Assembly: GCA_015680685.1 (NCBI GenBank)
Contig: MNCI01025071.1
Coordinates: 762 to 64,761 of the forward strand
Source: Gnetum montanum
Lineage: Eukaryota; Streptophyta; Gnetopsida; Gnetales; Gnetaceae
Direction of reading: 5' to 3'
DNA length: 64,000 nt
In this document: piece by piece, positions 10,341 through 21,054 of the stretch
Numbering within the stretch: position 1 is the first letter of the stretch
How the letters are laid out: each line of letters starts with the position of its first letter
The notes under the pieces: model-generated
The model's input: the letters and a program-made list of their open reading frames with translations, nothing else
Told to the model about the DNA's origin: nothing
The model's database searches: none
Position numbers and translations under genes: made by a program

Positions 10341-13095
10341 TGCTGGCGACCGTTTGGGACGCGACCGCCAACGAGTGTCCTCGAATAGGATTTAGGTACT
10401 TGCTGGTCTCTGGCAACACCAACGCCCAGATACCTCCAAATAAACTCAGTAGTTAATGTGAGTATGTGTGTGTGTTGTTGCAGGGTGTGGTTATGAGAAA
10501 TGTAACTATTGCGTTGTGTGTAAACTACAAATGACTTACTTTAAAGAGATTCAGCCAACTTTGCCAAGTACTGTGAGTTGTTGAAAGTTTCCTATTTTGT
10601 TCAACTACCTAGTCTATGCAGTCCTTATAATACCTACTTGTAACAAATAAAATTTTGCAAAAACATTTGAGCACAACTCCGCAAATCTACTCCTAATTTT
10701 CCCCAGAGAAAGAGATAGTTCCACAAGAAAATTAGAAATAGAGCAAGATTCGATGGAAATAGACAGAAAAGAAAGCAGATTTGTGTGGACCTAAAATATT
10801 TAAACAAGGTAAAATGACATGAGTAAACACTTCATAATAAAGCTATTCCAAATTCAATATCTATGAATTGTTCAAACTTCCAAGGCTCAAACAAGCAATT
10901 TCTTCAATTCAATCCTACTATGCTACAAAAAATTGCTGTGTAAATTACCACGTACGAGACTTCATTTTGGCTAGATAACAGATGTCAACGATTGCATTCA
11001 ATAGGACCTTCGAAAGACTTGACAATTTTTGATTGAAATACCACAGAAATTCACTTTAAAGATAAAAAGAAGCTATTCTGGTGCCATCAAAATACCAAAG
11101 ATTTTTTGAACCCTCTTGATTACTGAATTGTTCAACAGCATGACTACAACCAGAGGCTCTCTTACAACAATCCCAATAGCAGTTCCTATACGTTGCACAA
11201 TAATAAAATTTACTACTAAAATGCTCTTAAGGCTTTCAAACACAAGTGCTTCTATGGCAAAATTGTAACAGAAATTTCTATCGGGCAACAAGAACAATAA
11301 GAGCAATCTAAAAATCCCAAAATTACTTGCCAAGGATGATACTATCTAAACCAATAGCTGAACAATTTAAAAAAAATAAAAAAAAAAATACATAACTCAC
11401 AAGACTATGACAAAGAGGCTGAAATCTTTTCTTTAGCAAGCCATCTCACAAGCAATCTTCTTTACAAATCTTCTTTACAAATGCTATTCTCAAGACCCAA
11501 AGTGTTTCTTCAAGAGTGAGCCTAAGTGCTAGCTAATAGCTTTCCAAAGTATGATGTATCAAATGTCTTTTTCCCCCCCAAAAGTGATCCTCCAAAAGTC
11601 CTCCTAATATCCCCCCTTTGAAGCCTTTTATAGGTTTCAAAGGTAGTTACATATTCAAAAATATCTTACCTAACTTCTCTCCTAAGTGACTTGCCCAACA
11701 ACTTAGGGAGTATTAACTTAGGAAGTTAGGAAGTTAGGAGATAAATATTGCTTTTGAAAAATAATTCCAATAATTTCATATAATTGTTTATAATTATAGC
11801 TTTAATAGCCTTTCATTTTTACTTGTTTTAAAATTTTGAAGAATGCTTATTGAAGTTCTTAGTGATTTTATAAACAAAGTGATAATATAATATCTACCTT
11901 GGCATAAATGTTGCTGGTACCTTAATCCTAAATAATTTATGTGCACTTGCACCTGTATGAAAATGGCTGAAAAATTTAAATTTGAAACACCAAGCCCGAA
12001 TGTGAAGGCACCAGGCCTGGAACTACCATCAAATACTTCTGAAATATCCCACCCCTGCCAGAAATCGTTACCAACTGCCACCGTGGAAGAAGGCTCTGCC
12101 GCTGCATCCAACATTGTTGCTATATGACGTTCGGTTGTTGGAGGAGAAAGATCTGGAAAAAGAAATGATGTATTGGACATATGGCCCTTGACATAGGGTT
12201 TCGGTTGCCTGGAACTATTTTATTTTATCCCAAATTTGCTTAGGGCTTCCTACATTTTTGTGTTCCTACAGATCGTTTTTCAAATTCCTGCCGTTTATTG
12301 CAGAGTTAAGGGCAAATGTATCATAGATCTTAGCATCAATGAATAATGGCATCAGGTATGGTAGGTTAAGAACGGCCCTGCAACAGCCAGAAAAATCTTC
12401 ACGCAGTGCACGCATTGCAGAACACATTGACGTCGTTGGAGGCGGGCAGATCAATTACATTTTTATGGAAAAATTTTGAAACTGAAACAGTTTTTGTCTT
12501 GGAAGCGGCAACGCCCTGTGAGTTCTTCTTACACTGCCTTTGAATCCACGTCCCTACAAGTTTTTGGCACAATGCGACCAGCAGAGACGTCACTGATTTG
12601 GGGTCAAAAAGAACAGTTGGTTTTGCGTAAAAATAGAAGCCATTACAGGGCAATGAACCTTGCACTCCCCTGCGTCGGTACCAACACGATCCCTTGAAAA
12701 ACAGGCATTCTTCTGGACTGTTTTCATTCATTTTTCTCTCAACATGTACAGTGGCTGGAACTATTTTGTTTTTACAGTAAAAAAATTATCCAAACCTTAC
12801 AACGATGACTTTTATCAGGTTGATTTTAAGCATTCATAAATGGGATCTGCTCTTTTAGCTTTTCAACTCTTTCAACCTTCCCTTTGCAAAGGAGCATGAT
12901 AAATTTTTCTTTCTTTGATATCACCATTGGAAATACTATATCTTCATTCAACAAATTTCTACATGAAACCTCTGGTAATAAAATATCAATAGGGCACAAC
13001 CATCATATATATATATATATATTTTGAATGTCTTCTATGGCTTATTCATATTTAATCACCTTTGCTGTTCCATGAAATGGCTAAAGAAGCCAACA
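10341..13095 (-). mobile_element. Probable 2.75-kb solo LTR, minus strand, inside ORF2
   Basis: The insertion runs TGCTGGC...CCAACA between direct repeats GAAAG (10336-10340 and 13096-13100). Removing it with one repeat rejoins ORF2 in frame (...ARKK/EQVDWDASKAQAQ), which strongly supports these ends. On the minus strand the ends are TGTTGGC...GCCAGCA. A promoter-like CCTATAAAAGGCTTC lies at about 11618-11635, giving a U3 of about 1.45 kb and R/U5 of about 1.3 kb. No primer site, gag or pol seen. Frames at 11794-12731 are in a less AT-rich part of U3, with no recognised domain. An (AT)n run is at 13004-13022. Confidence 0.65.
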
Positions 13096-13100
13096 GAAAG

Positions 13101-13876
13101 AACAGGTTGATTGGGATGCTTCAAAGGCACAAGCTCAAACATACACACATGATAAAGCTCTCAAGGCCTTACAAGAGAAGAATAAACAACTTGTTGCTAA
13201 AAATCTTCGGTTGACAATAGTTAAGAAAAAGAAGAATGTTCTTGAAGAAAGTTTCCAACTGATGTGAGAACAATTAGTTTGGGTCAACCAAGATATGAAT
13301 CACCTGGCCAAGGAGAATAGAACCCTCTACATGGAGGAGGTCCACTCCATCCATCAAAAGATGACAATAGAGATAAGTGCATGGAAAAATGAGGCCAAGA
13401 AGCATGAGAAGTTAAAAGAACACTTTTGTGATTAGTTGGCAATGTACAAGGAAATCATTGAAAAGGAGATTTGTATGGCTAAAGCTCACATTAACTCTTT
13501 TAGTGCTCAAAAAATTGATTGGTGAGTTGTATTAGATACTTATGCCTTCACCTACCAAGCATTACTTCAAAGTCAGGACCTACAAATTAAGGACTTAATA
13601 GAGTTCATGGACATAAATCTGTGATATGCCAACTTAGCTATCTTAATAGTAGGATGCCTGAGAACTAAGCTTGAGAAGTAGGTAGTTGCCACTTATGCTA
13701 AGTATGAGATAGAGTTTGCTAAACATAAGAAAATATTGCAAAAATTAGAAGTTGCAAACTTTGAATTAGAATTGGTTAAAGCAAGCTACCATGACCAAAA
13801 AGATGTAGGAGCAAACTTGGGTCAATGACTAACAAATCATTAGGAATTACAAGATAAAGCCATAGCCTATGAGGAG
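13101..13876 (+). pseudogene. ORF2 of outer element, segment 2 (long coiled coil)
   Basis: Continues segment 1 in frame. It is almost entirely K/E/Q/L-rich with heptad-like spacing: DKALKALQEKNKQLVAKN (about 13152), ESFQLMxEQLVWVNQDMNHL (about 13248), LEVANFELELVKASYHDQK (about 13747) and ELQDKAIAYEE at the end, where the inner element inserted. It is interrupted by a handful of TAG/TGA stops, many explainable as C-to-T or G-to-A changes. It probably forms an extended coiled coil. No catalytic motif seen. Confidence 0.6.
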
Positions 13877-14701
13877 TGATGGGACACAATATTGCATGGG
13901 CCACAATATCATGTATGCGATATCACGGCCACCATGATATCGCATCGCACGCGATATCGTGGTGCGCTACCAAGTCTATAAAGAAGAGGCTGCTCTTCCT
14001 TGTTTTCTAGTCTAGATCTAGACCCTTAGCAAAACTCTGGCAGTTTTACCTCTCCAGAGATAGAATATTTTCCATGTGCCTGCAGTAGGAGCTCTAAAGT
14101 GAATGGATCTTTATTCGAGCAGATATTGTACTTGAACACATATTTGTGTATAGAAATAAAGACGAACTTCTTGGATAAACCTTGCAGTGCATGGAATAGG
14201 CTAAATAGGACTTTTATTTATTGTTATTTGTTGTTTATTATTTAAATGGTTTTTTAGTGATTAAATCTTTCTCAACCCTTCTCTCCTAGTTAAGTGCCTC
14301 TAGACTGCTTTGAGCACGTGCATTACCCTTGGTGATCCCAACAACGATTAGCATTTGGTAACCAAGGTTGCATTGGTTCAGGGTGTGAACGGTAAGTAGG
14401 AATGGATGCTGATGCTAGGTTAATTTAGACTTAGTTAGTTGGTTAAATTTAGTAATTAGTCTCTTCAACCCTTCACCTCTCTAGCGTAGGAGATAAAACA
14501 GAAAAGCTATAAAAATCATATACCTTGGACTTACTTAACCATACACTGTGACAACTACAAGTAAGTTTGGGAAGACAATGAATAATTAACCTAAAGTGTT
14601 CCATGAGGTGTGTAGGCACTTAGTCTGTAGAGTTCGATCGGATCGCACGTGTTATGCTTGTATTCGTATGGTTGAGTGTAGGGGTACCTCGCCATGCATC
14701 A
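13877..14701 (+). repeat. 5' LTR of inner element
   Basis: 825 bp, about 31 bp longer than the 3' LTR; the excess lies in the GATATC array. TATAAA is at 13977-13982. The conserved ATTCGAGC...TACTTGAACACA...AAATAAAGA block is at about 14112-14160. Confidence 0.9.
13885..13982 (+). promoter_or_regulatory. U3 GATATC array and TATA of inner 5' LTR
   Basis: About five ATAT(C/T) boxes: CAATATTG, CAATATCATG, GCGATATCAC (13918-13927), ATGATATCGC (13934-13943) and GCGATATCGT (13951-13960), then TATAAA at 13977. The 3' LTR has fewer boxes. Confidence 0.55.
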
Positions 14702-14702
14702 T

Positions 14703-14720
14703 TGGCGCCGTTGCCGGGGA
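14703..14720 (+). promoter_or_regulatory. Primer-binding site TGGCGCCGTTGCCGGGGA
   Basis: Lies one base after the 5' LTR. It is complementary to the 3' end of plant tRNA-Asp as known for Athila-group elements, and every base is intact here. Confidence 0.9.
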
Positions 14721-14844
14721 CTAAGTGTTTGTGTGCTAAGTAGAACATAGGAAATCACTCACATCATTGGGAGCTTAAATGAACCTTAGGGTTAATTAAA
14801 CAAAATAATTATATAATGGTTAAGTAGCACACCGAATAATAAAC

Positions 14845-16580
14845 ATGTCTTCTTCTTTAAACAAGAGCATTACACCACCTAGGGATAATACAAGAGACAG
14901 TTGGCAATCTAAAACACATAACCTAAATCCACCAGTGCCTCAACAATATAGGGTGGTATATACTCATCCCAATGAGTATAACCTAATTTTACTTTTATCA
15001 TCCATCAAGATGAATAGATGCACTAGAGAGACTTGCAAGGTAACATAGTGTTACCTCTAGATCGTGCAGTCCCCAACATGCTCCTCCGTGCTCTGGCACA
15101 GATCGGCATGACTCAGCTATATGCTGAGTACATTATAGGTGACTTTGACACAAGGGATTACCATCCCATAGAAGAACAACGTATGAGGAACTCAAGGCAG
15201 GAGAGCCAACATACACTGTTGAAGGGCAAAGAGGTCTTGCACGTCCTAAGTGAAATTAGAGATGGTGAACCACTTATAACGGGTTCTCTATTGAAAGATG
15301 TTCCCCCTCCTAACACTAGTGAGGAGGTGGGGTATCAAAACCTACACTTCACAATACACAACCCTAGTCCTAATCCCTGTGAATGCCAATTGTTCACTGA
15401 GGGAACAACAACACATGATAAGGACGGGCACTCTAATCGTCATCACGATCAAGGTAGGGAACACTGAAGAGAAGGTAGGAAACATCGTCATGGCAATGGT
15501 TCTCCTTCTTCTTCCCCTTCATCACATCACTCATCCTCTCCTTCCACATCTGGGTGTAGCCATAAAGAGCATAATGGTGAGGATAGAGGTAGGCAAAATG
15601 AGAGACCTCAACGAGAGATTCGAGAGCGAGGACAAGGGCATGAATGAAGGAAAAGTAGGGAACAATGGAGACATCATAGACATCATGAAAGAGATGATCA
15701 TGATGAACCCCTACTTGCCACCCAGAGCATGTTAAATATAATGAAGGCAGTGAGAATACCAACAAGGCATCAAAAAGATAGCCAGATCAAGCGCTTAGAC
15801 ATGAATAACATCCCACAATTTGAGGTGGGATATATTGCTGATCCGCAAAATCATTTACAGGCATTTCATAATGCATGTGCCTTGCAAAACATAGAGAACG
15901 AGTGGTAGAAACTGAAGTTGTTTCCTAGGACACTCATAAAGGAAGTAGAAAGTTGGTACTGATCCTTAGAACCGGAAACCATTAGGAGGTGGAGTACGAT
16001 GTTAGAACTCTTCAATGTTAAGTATCAAACATACTCCAGAGTGTCTAACTTGCATAAGAAGATCCAAGGATGGAAACAAGGTAATCACGAACCCTTGGAT
16101 GCTGCCATGGGCTGCTACTACGCATTGTTACATCATTGCCTGGGCCATGGTTATGCACAATAGGATTAACTCTACCACATCGTAGATGGGCTAAGTTATG
16201 AAACTAGGAGAACCCTTGGGACATATGCCCAAGGGAGACTATCAGAACTTAGATCCCATGAGATTCATCGCTTGTTGGAACAAGTAGCCAAAGAAGAAGG
16301 GGACCTACAAAAAAGAGAGAGCGTGAAAAAATATAACCATGATCCCTCTCTTCGAAAGAAGGGAGTGAGATTTTGCGATGAAGAGGATGAGTCACCACTT
16401 GAAGAGTTGGTGAATAGAAAAACCTTGCCGCTTCAAAAGCTAACAACAGANNNNNNNNNNNNNNNNNNNNNNNNNNNNNNNNNNNNCCAATATGACCATC
16501 CTAAGGGATGTTGTCAAATCATCTCACATCTACAAGAGTCTGGGGTGTATGCACTCAACCTGAGACTTAACAAACAGTAG
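14845..16580 (+). pseudogene. Athila-like gag, broken (inner element)
   Basis: Start ATG 14845 (MSSSLNKSITPPRDN), then a frameshift near 15035 into MQGNIVLPLDRAVPNML and another near 15465. A Ser-rich/His-Arg-rich stretch (SPSSSPSSHHSSSPS at about 15505, then many R/E/H/D) leads to the gag core: LDMNNIPQFEVGYIADPQ (about 15797), HLQAFHNACALQNIEN, KLFPRTLIKEVESWY (about 15916), SLEPETIRRWSTMLELF (about 15962), YYALLHHCLGHGY (about 16117) and YHIVDGLSYETRR (about 16172). The C-part is charged (EEGDLQKRESVKKYN). Several stops replace Trp/Gln/Arg codons. A gap of 36 N interrupts it at 16451. No CCHC knuckle seen. Confidence 0.85.
16451..16486. other. Assembly gap (36 N) in inner gag
   Basis: Run of N inside the 3' part of the inner gag pseudogene. 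A single N also occurs at 19727. Confidence 1.
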
Positions 16581-17235
16581 ACACCTCGAATGTTACCTTA
16601 TCCCCAAGGTAACCCAAGATAGTTCCACCAACCATTGATGTACTATCCAAGTGGAACTCCACCACAACCCATCAGGCAACATCAGTAGTGGCAATACCCA
16701 TAGTCATGGGGGATGCCACTACCAAAACATCAATACCCTTACTGGAACCTGATCCTTATGGTTACTATGTGTAGCAGCCAATTTCTCCAAGTGAATCCAT
16801 GGATCACACAACTCCCCAACGTCACTACCAAGTTTAGGAGTACTTTAGAAGGACTCCTTCTCCTTTAGGAGATGCTCCATACCCATACCATCCTCCTAAT
16901 CTGTCCACACATCTTCCACTGGTAGTTCCCACAACACCTCCTGCTCCAACAATGCAAGGGGAACTCCCCACTCAACCGCAGTAATGCAACGCTACGAGAG
17001 CTATAAACATCCAACTCGCTACTGGTTCTAACAACCACAAAAAGGGAAGACCTTTCTTCAGAACCAAAATCCCAGACAAGCTCTCACAACAATAAGCGGT
17101 TAAGTCTGTGATCACTCGTCCAACACATAAGGCTTCGGAGCACCCTTCAGTCCAACAACAAAGCTTAACGCATATGGTTATGTTAACACATACCGTAACT
17201 GACTAGATCAAGGTAGGCCACCTTCCCAGGAAACT
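16580..17235 (+). pseudogene. Gag-protease linker, Pro/Gln-rich, broken
   Basis: Frames here read Pro/Gln/Tyr-rich (PLMYYPSGTPPQPIRQHQ at about 16632) and then Pro/Thr-rich up to about 16980, as in the low-complexity C-terminal part of many plant gags. Multiple stops and frame changes. No domain recognised. Confidence 0.5.
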
Positions 17236-17239
17236 ATCT

Positions 17240-17896
17240 AAGCCTAGAAGTTCCTTAATCTACCTCCAAGTCACCGGGAATGAACCACATAAGGCTCTTC
17301 TTGACTTAGGTTCCGGATTCAACTTAATCTCACGAGAAATGTATCAAGCCTGGAACCTGCCCCAACTCAAGAAGAGCAACATTCAACTAGAGTTGGTTGA
17401 CTAGTCCATCACCATTCCCTTGGGATTGGTGGAGGACATTGTTGCTACTGTGTGTGGTTGGTCATACCCAGCCGATTTCCTGGTGATAGAAGTTAACAAC
17501 AATGAAGGGGACTTCCCAATTATAATAGGAAGGGCATGGCTGAGTACAATAGATGCATGCCTAGGGATTCATGATCTTTCCTTGGAGATATCTAAGGTAA
17601 ATATTTATGGAAAGATCGAGAAGAAGAAAGTTCCATGCATCACATATAGTGATTCATCGGGTGATGACATGGAGGAATGCTCGGCATATCCTCCATGCAA
17701 CAGGTATGCCCTTGAAACTCTGAGACAAAGATGCTTGTATGTAGCAACGACACAAGTAGTAGACACCCCATGGTTGATAGCTAGTCTAAAGAGTAGACCA
17801 ACATGCATGGAACAAACTAGGGGAACAACCCATGCCAACAATGAAGGCATAGATACATTGGAATATGAGCGTCACCAGCTTCCACCCTTAACCTGA
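17240..17896 (+). pseudogene. Retropepsin-like aspartic protease, broken (inner element)
   Basis: In one frame: YLQVTGNEPHKALLDLGSG (17258-17314) with the active-site triad region ALLDLGSGFNL, where Athila proteases typically have ALLDLGASVNLL; the catalytic Asp codon is 17303-17305. Further on, ADFLVIEVNNNEGDFPIIIG (about 17471) and GRAWLSTIDACLGIHD match the second conserved block (D.P.ILGRPFLxTAxAxID). A TAG at about 17402 breaks the frame. The enzyme would cleave Gag. The C-terminal tail to 17896 has no known domain, and no RT follows. Confidence 0.8.
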
Positions 17897-18036
17897 ACAC
17901 ATCATTCAGGAGAAGTTGGACACTTTTAAGAAATTCAAACAGGCACTCATTATTTTAGATCTTTCCTTTTTCATTTAGTCATGGGGGAGATGGCCACCTA
18001 TGCTAATCATTTGGGGGCCCTCAGTTCTTTTTAATT

Positions 18037-18215
18037 TTTGTTTTACACATTTTTTTTCCACGTTTTTGTTTTACACATTTTTTTTCCATGTTTTTGTTTT
18101 CCGCATTTTTATTTTACACGTTTTTGTTTTACACATTTTTGTTTTCCACATTTTTATTTTACAAGTTTTTGTTTTATACGTTTTTGTCTTACACATTTTT
18201 GTTTTACAAATTTCT
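18037..18215 (+). repeat. T-rich minisatellite, about 15-bp unit
   Basis: Variants of TTTTTGTTTTACACA repeat about ten times with small length changes. This creates spurious open frames of FVLHI-type repeats that should not be read as a gene. Confidence 0.85.
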
Positions 18216-19276
18216 TTAACTTTTCTTATTTTTGTTTTTCAAATTTCTTTAACTTTTCTTGTTTTTGTTTTTCAACATCATTATACTTTTTCATTTTGTA
18301 TGTGTGTGTGTGTTATCCACCTTGTAAGTTTGTCACCCAATAAGTGTTCTTAATGATGGTATGAACTATTTTTCATATTGATTTCTAATGTTTAGTTTTT
18401 ACCTTTAAGTCATGATGTTGATACTAAGGTATGGTTCTTTTGATATGGCAGGCAATGAATTCACTTCATCCATTCATCCACAAGTTTCTATGGTCTCTCT
18501 CGACTTGGAAATGTACCATCCCTTTCTAATAAGAACTTTAACGAATCAGTGAATGGGCATTTCTCAAACTAAGGAAGGACTCAAGGGTTGAAAAGGGTGT
18601 GACTTTAAGGGAACTTGATGCATTTGTGTTGGCCATTCTCTTGGGTGCTTGGATGTTTTCCTCTTAAGTTTTCTTGCCGCTTCGACGTTACCCAATTATC
18701 GGGAAGCTGAGCAATAAAAATAACAAAGTCTTTGCATGGTGTGGTTCTCACACATAAACACATAAAAAAAAAATAGTGAGAATGCAAAGCACACCTCTTA
18801 GATGCAATAATCATTTGGGCTACAAGAACTGGTTATAGAACTTAAAATAAAAATGTTCCCTCTAACTAAGGCCCTTCTCACTTCCCATTCTATCCTCCTT
18901 TGTTTCGTTGGAATGGTAGTGGCTCTTGGGTGAAGGCATTCTTGTTACTTCAAGGGGTTGGATTAGCCAATTGCATTAATGCGAAGTCACTGGAAGTGGT
19001 TTGTTTGAGGCTGGACTTGGAATGGGATCTGCTAAGTCACAATAACCATGAAATACACAAGGGGTTGTACACCACCTTGTTCTTGGGATTCCATTCCATT
19101 CTCTTCTCTTCATCCTTCACCTCATTGTCGGTTGTATCATTAGTGTATATCTTGGTAGATGCATTGTTTTCTTTTTGGTAAATTCTTGTGGTTAAGACTT
19201 TAACTCTTATTCCAAATGACATTCCCAGAGCCTACAGACTCTTTGTGTGTGGGTTTATCAGGGCATTAAGGGCATG

Positions 19277-19294
19277 AGCCTGCTTTGGGGAGGA
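19277..19294 (+). repeat. Box AGCCTGCTTTGGGGAGGA shared with the outer element
   Basis: Exact 18-bp match to 7663-7680, in a wider patch of weaker similarity (CCAGWGCCTACRGAC about 45 bp upstream in both). It is noncoding in both elements. Confidence 0.8.
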
Positions 19295-19840
19295 ACCATT
19301 GACATTCCTATTTGGTGCACCAGTTAACTTCTTTCCCCTAAAATTTTTGCAATCTATTTTATTTTTTTCATTTCCATCTTGACATCCATTTCATCGATGT
19401 TATAGTTGTCTCTTTTTCTCCATCTTTCTTGTTCTTTCTTCTTTCTCCATTCTATTACTACTGGAGGTTCGCTATTAGTCATGGGGGTACGGGGCCCATT
19501 TTTTTTGATTTTCTCCTAATCCCTACACCTTCGGTAGTCACCACTATTATATCTCCAGACCCGTAATCAGCCATACCACAACTCAGCCAATGGACCTTTC
19601 ACCGACGCAAGGTATCCACTGCATTGAAATTCATTTACCCTTGCTAATATAAAGATTGTGTTGTATGTGTAGATGGTAATCATGCAACAATGGATTGGAT
19701 CTGGAGGGAACCCCTGGAATGGAGCGNACGATGATCCATTCACATGTCATTCTATTAGTTCCATTTGAGTCAATAATCCCATATTATCCCAATATTTTGT
19801 AAGGAACTCGAGGACGAGTTTTCATTCAGTCATGGGGATA

Positions 19841-20634
19841 TGATGGGACGCAATATCGCATGGGCCATGATATTGCGTACGCGATATCGCGATGCGCTGC
19901 TAAGTCTATAAATAAGAGGTGACTCTCCCTTGTTTTCTAGTCTAGATCTAGACCCTTAGCAAAACTCTGGTAGTTTTACCTCTCTAGAGATAGAATATTT
20001 TCCATGTGCCCGCAGTAAGAGCTCCAAAGTGAACGGATCTTTATTCGAGCAGATATTGTACCTGAACACATATTTGTGTACGGAAATAAAGAAGAACTTC
20101 TTGGATAAACCTTGCAGTGCATGGAATAGGCTAAATACAACTTTTATTTATTGTTATTTATTGTTTATTTTTTAAATGCTTTATTAGTGATTAAATCTTT
20201 CTCAACCCTTTTCTCCTAGTTAAGTGCCTCAATACGACCGCTTTGAGCATGTGCGTTACGCTTGGTGATCCCATCAACGATTAGCATTTGGTAACCAAGG
20301 TTGTATTGGTTTAGGGTGTGAATGGTAAGTGGGAACATATGTTGATGCTAGGTTAATTCAGACTTAGTTAGTTAGTTAAAGTTAGTAATTAGTCTCTTCA
20401 ACCCTTCACCTCTCTAGCATAGGAGATAAAACAGAAAAGCTATAAAAATCATATACCTTGGACTTACTTAACCATACACCATGACAACTACAAGTAAGTC
20501 TAGGAAGGCAATGAATAATTAACCTTAGGTGTTCCATGAGGCTTGTAGGCACTTAGTTTATGGAGTTTGACTGGATTGTGTGTGTTATGCTAGTATTTGT
20601 ATGGTTGAGTATAGGGGTACGTCGCCACTCATCA
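19841..20634 (+). repeat. 3' LTR of inner element
   Basis: 794 bp, TGATGGGACG...CTCATCA. One intact GCGATATCGC at 19881-19890 and TATAAATA at 19907-19914. Otherwise closely similar to the 5' LTR by eye. Confidence 0.9.
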
Positions 20635-20639
20635 AGGAG

Positions 20640-20872
20640 GAACAACGGTAGTTTGTTGCATGGTATGTCAAAGCAAACTAGATGTTTCCATAGCTACCAT
20701 GTATGTGGGAGGTGCTAGCTCCATCAAACATTGGAACATTAGCATGGACTATGCATGATCCTTAGACAGAAGAAGAGAAACTGCAGGCACTTCTCACTCA
20801 TCAATAATCTCAGAAGCTTGCAGGCCTAGACAAAGGGAAAGCACCAATGGAGGAGCCACCACCTCTAGGAAC
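20640..20872 (+). pseudogene. ORF2 of outer element, segment 3 (C-terminus)
   Basis: Resumes the ORF2 frame after the inner element: FVAWYVKAN, VLAPSNIGTLAWTMHDP (about 20706) and EEEKLQALLTHQ, ending KGKAPMEEPPPLGTT then stop. Stop codons at Trp/Gln positions mark decay. It is followed by about 180 bp of untranslated DNA and TAGTCATGGGGGTA (polypurine tract) at 21041-21054, directly before the outer 3' LTR. Confidence 0.6.
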
Positions 20873-21054
20873 CACATGAGTTCCAACATTTTGAATTTTG
20901 TATTTTGTGTTTTATGTCCAAGTTTTGTGTTTCCTATACTATGACATGGTTAGTCAGTAGTAGTTAATAATCCCATACCTTCATAATGTTTTGTAAGGGG
21001 CTTGTTTCTCATTGTATTAACTTGAGGATGAGTTTTTATTTAGTCATGGGGGTA

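Larger units (their letters stand above)
17897..19840 (+). other. Long noncoding 3' region of inner element
   Basis: No coding sequence recognised. Landmarks: GTCATGGGGGAGATGGCC at about 17979, the T-rich 15-bp minisatellite (18037-18215), TTGCCGCTTCGACG at about 18671, the shared box AGCCTGCTTTGGGGAGGA (19277-19294), a second GTCATGGGGG at about 19478, and CAGTCATGGGGATA right before the 3' LTR. The repeated TCATGGGGG motifs resemble a polypurine tract; the last one is correctly placed to be the functional one. Confidence 0.6.
13877..20634 (+). mobile_element. Inner Athila-like LTR retrotransposon, complete ends
   Basis: 6758 bp. 5' LTR 13877-14701, 3' LTR 19841-20634, both TGATGGGAC...ATCA. 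Flanked by a perfect target duplication AGGAG (13872-13876 and 20635-20639). Removing it restores the outer ORF2 frame (AYEE/EQR). It has an intact tRNA-Asp-type primer site, a gag pseudogene and a protease pseudogene, then 1.9 kb of noncoding DNA to the 3' LTR. There is no RT, RNase H or integrase, so it relied on another element's enzymes. This is among the youngest insertions here. Confidence 0.93.

Noticed and set aside
11794-12731. Minus-strand frames in less AT-rich DNA, possible cellular gene exons
   Set aside because: No recognisable domain, splice order or transcript signals; they lie inside an insertion bounded by TG...CA and a TSD, so LTR U3 is the simpler reading. Kept as a finding only.
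14703-14720. tRNA-Asp gene fragment
   Set aside because: It is the primer-binding site directly after the LTR; no cloverleaf around it.
18000-18353. Overlapping plus-strand open frames with FVLHI/HIF repeats that look like a membrane protein
   Set aside because: They are produced by the T-rich 15-bp minisatellite in noncoding DNA of the inner element; two frames are open because the repeat has no stops.
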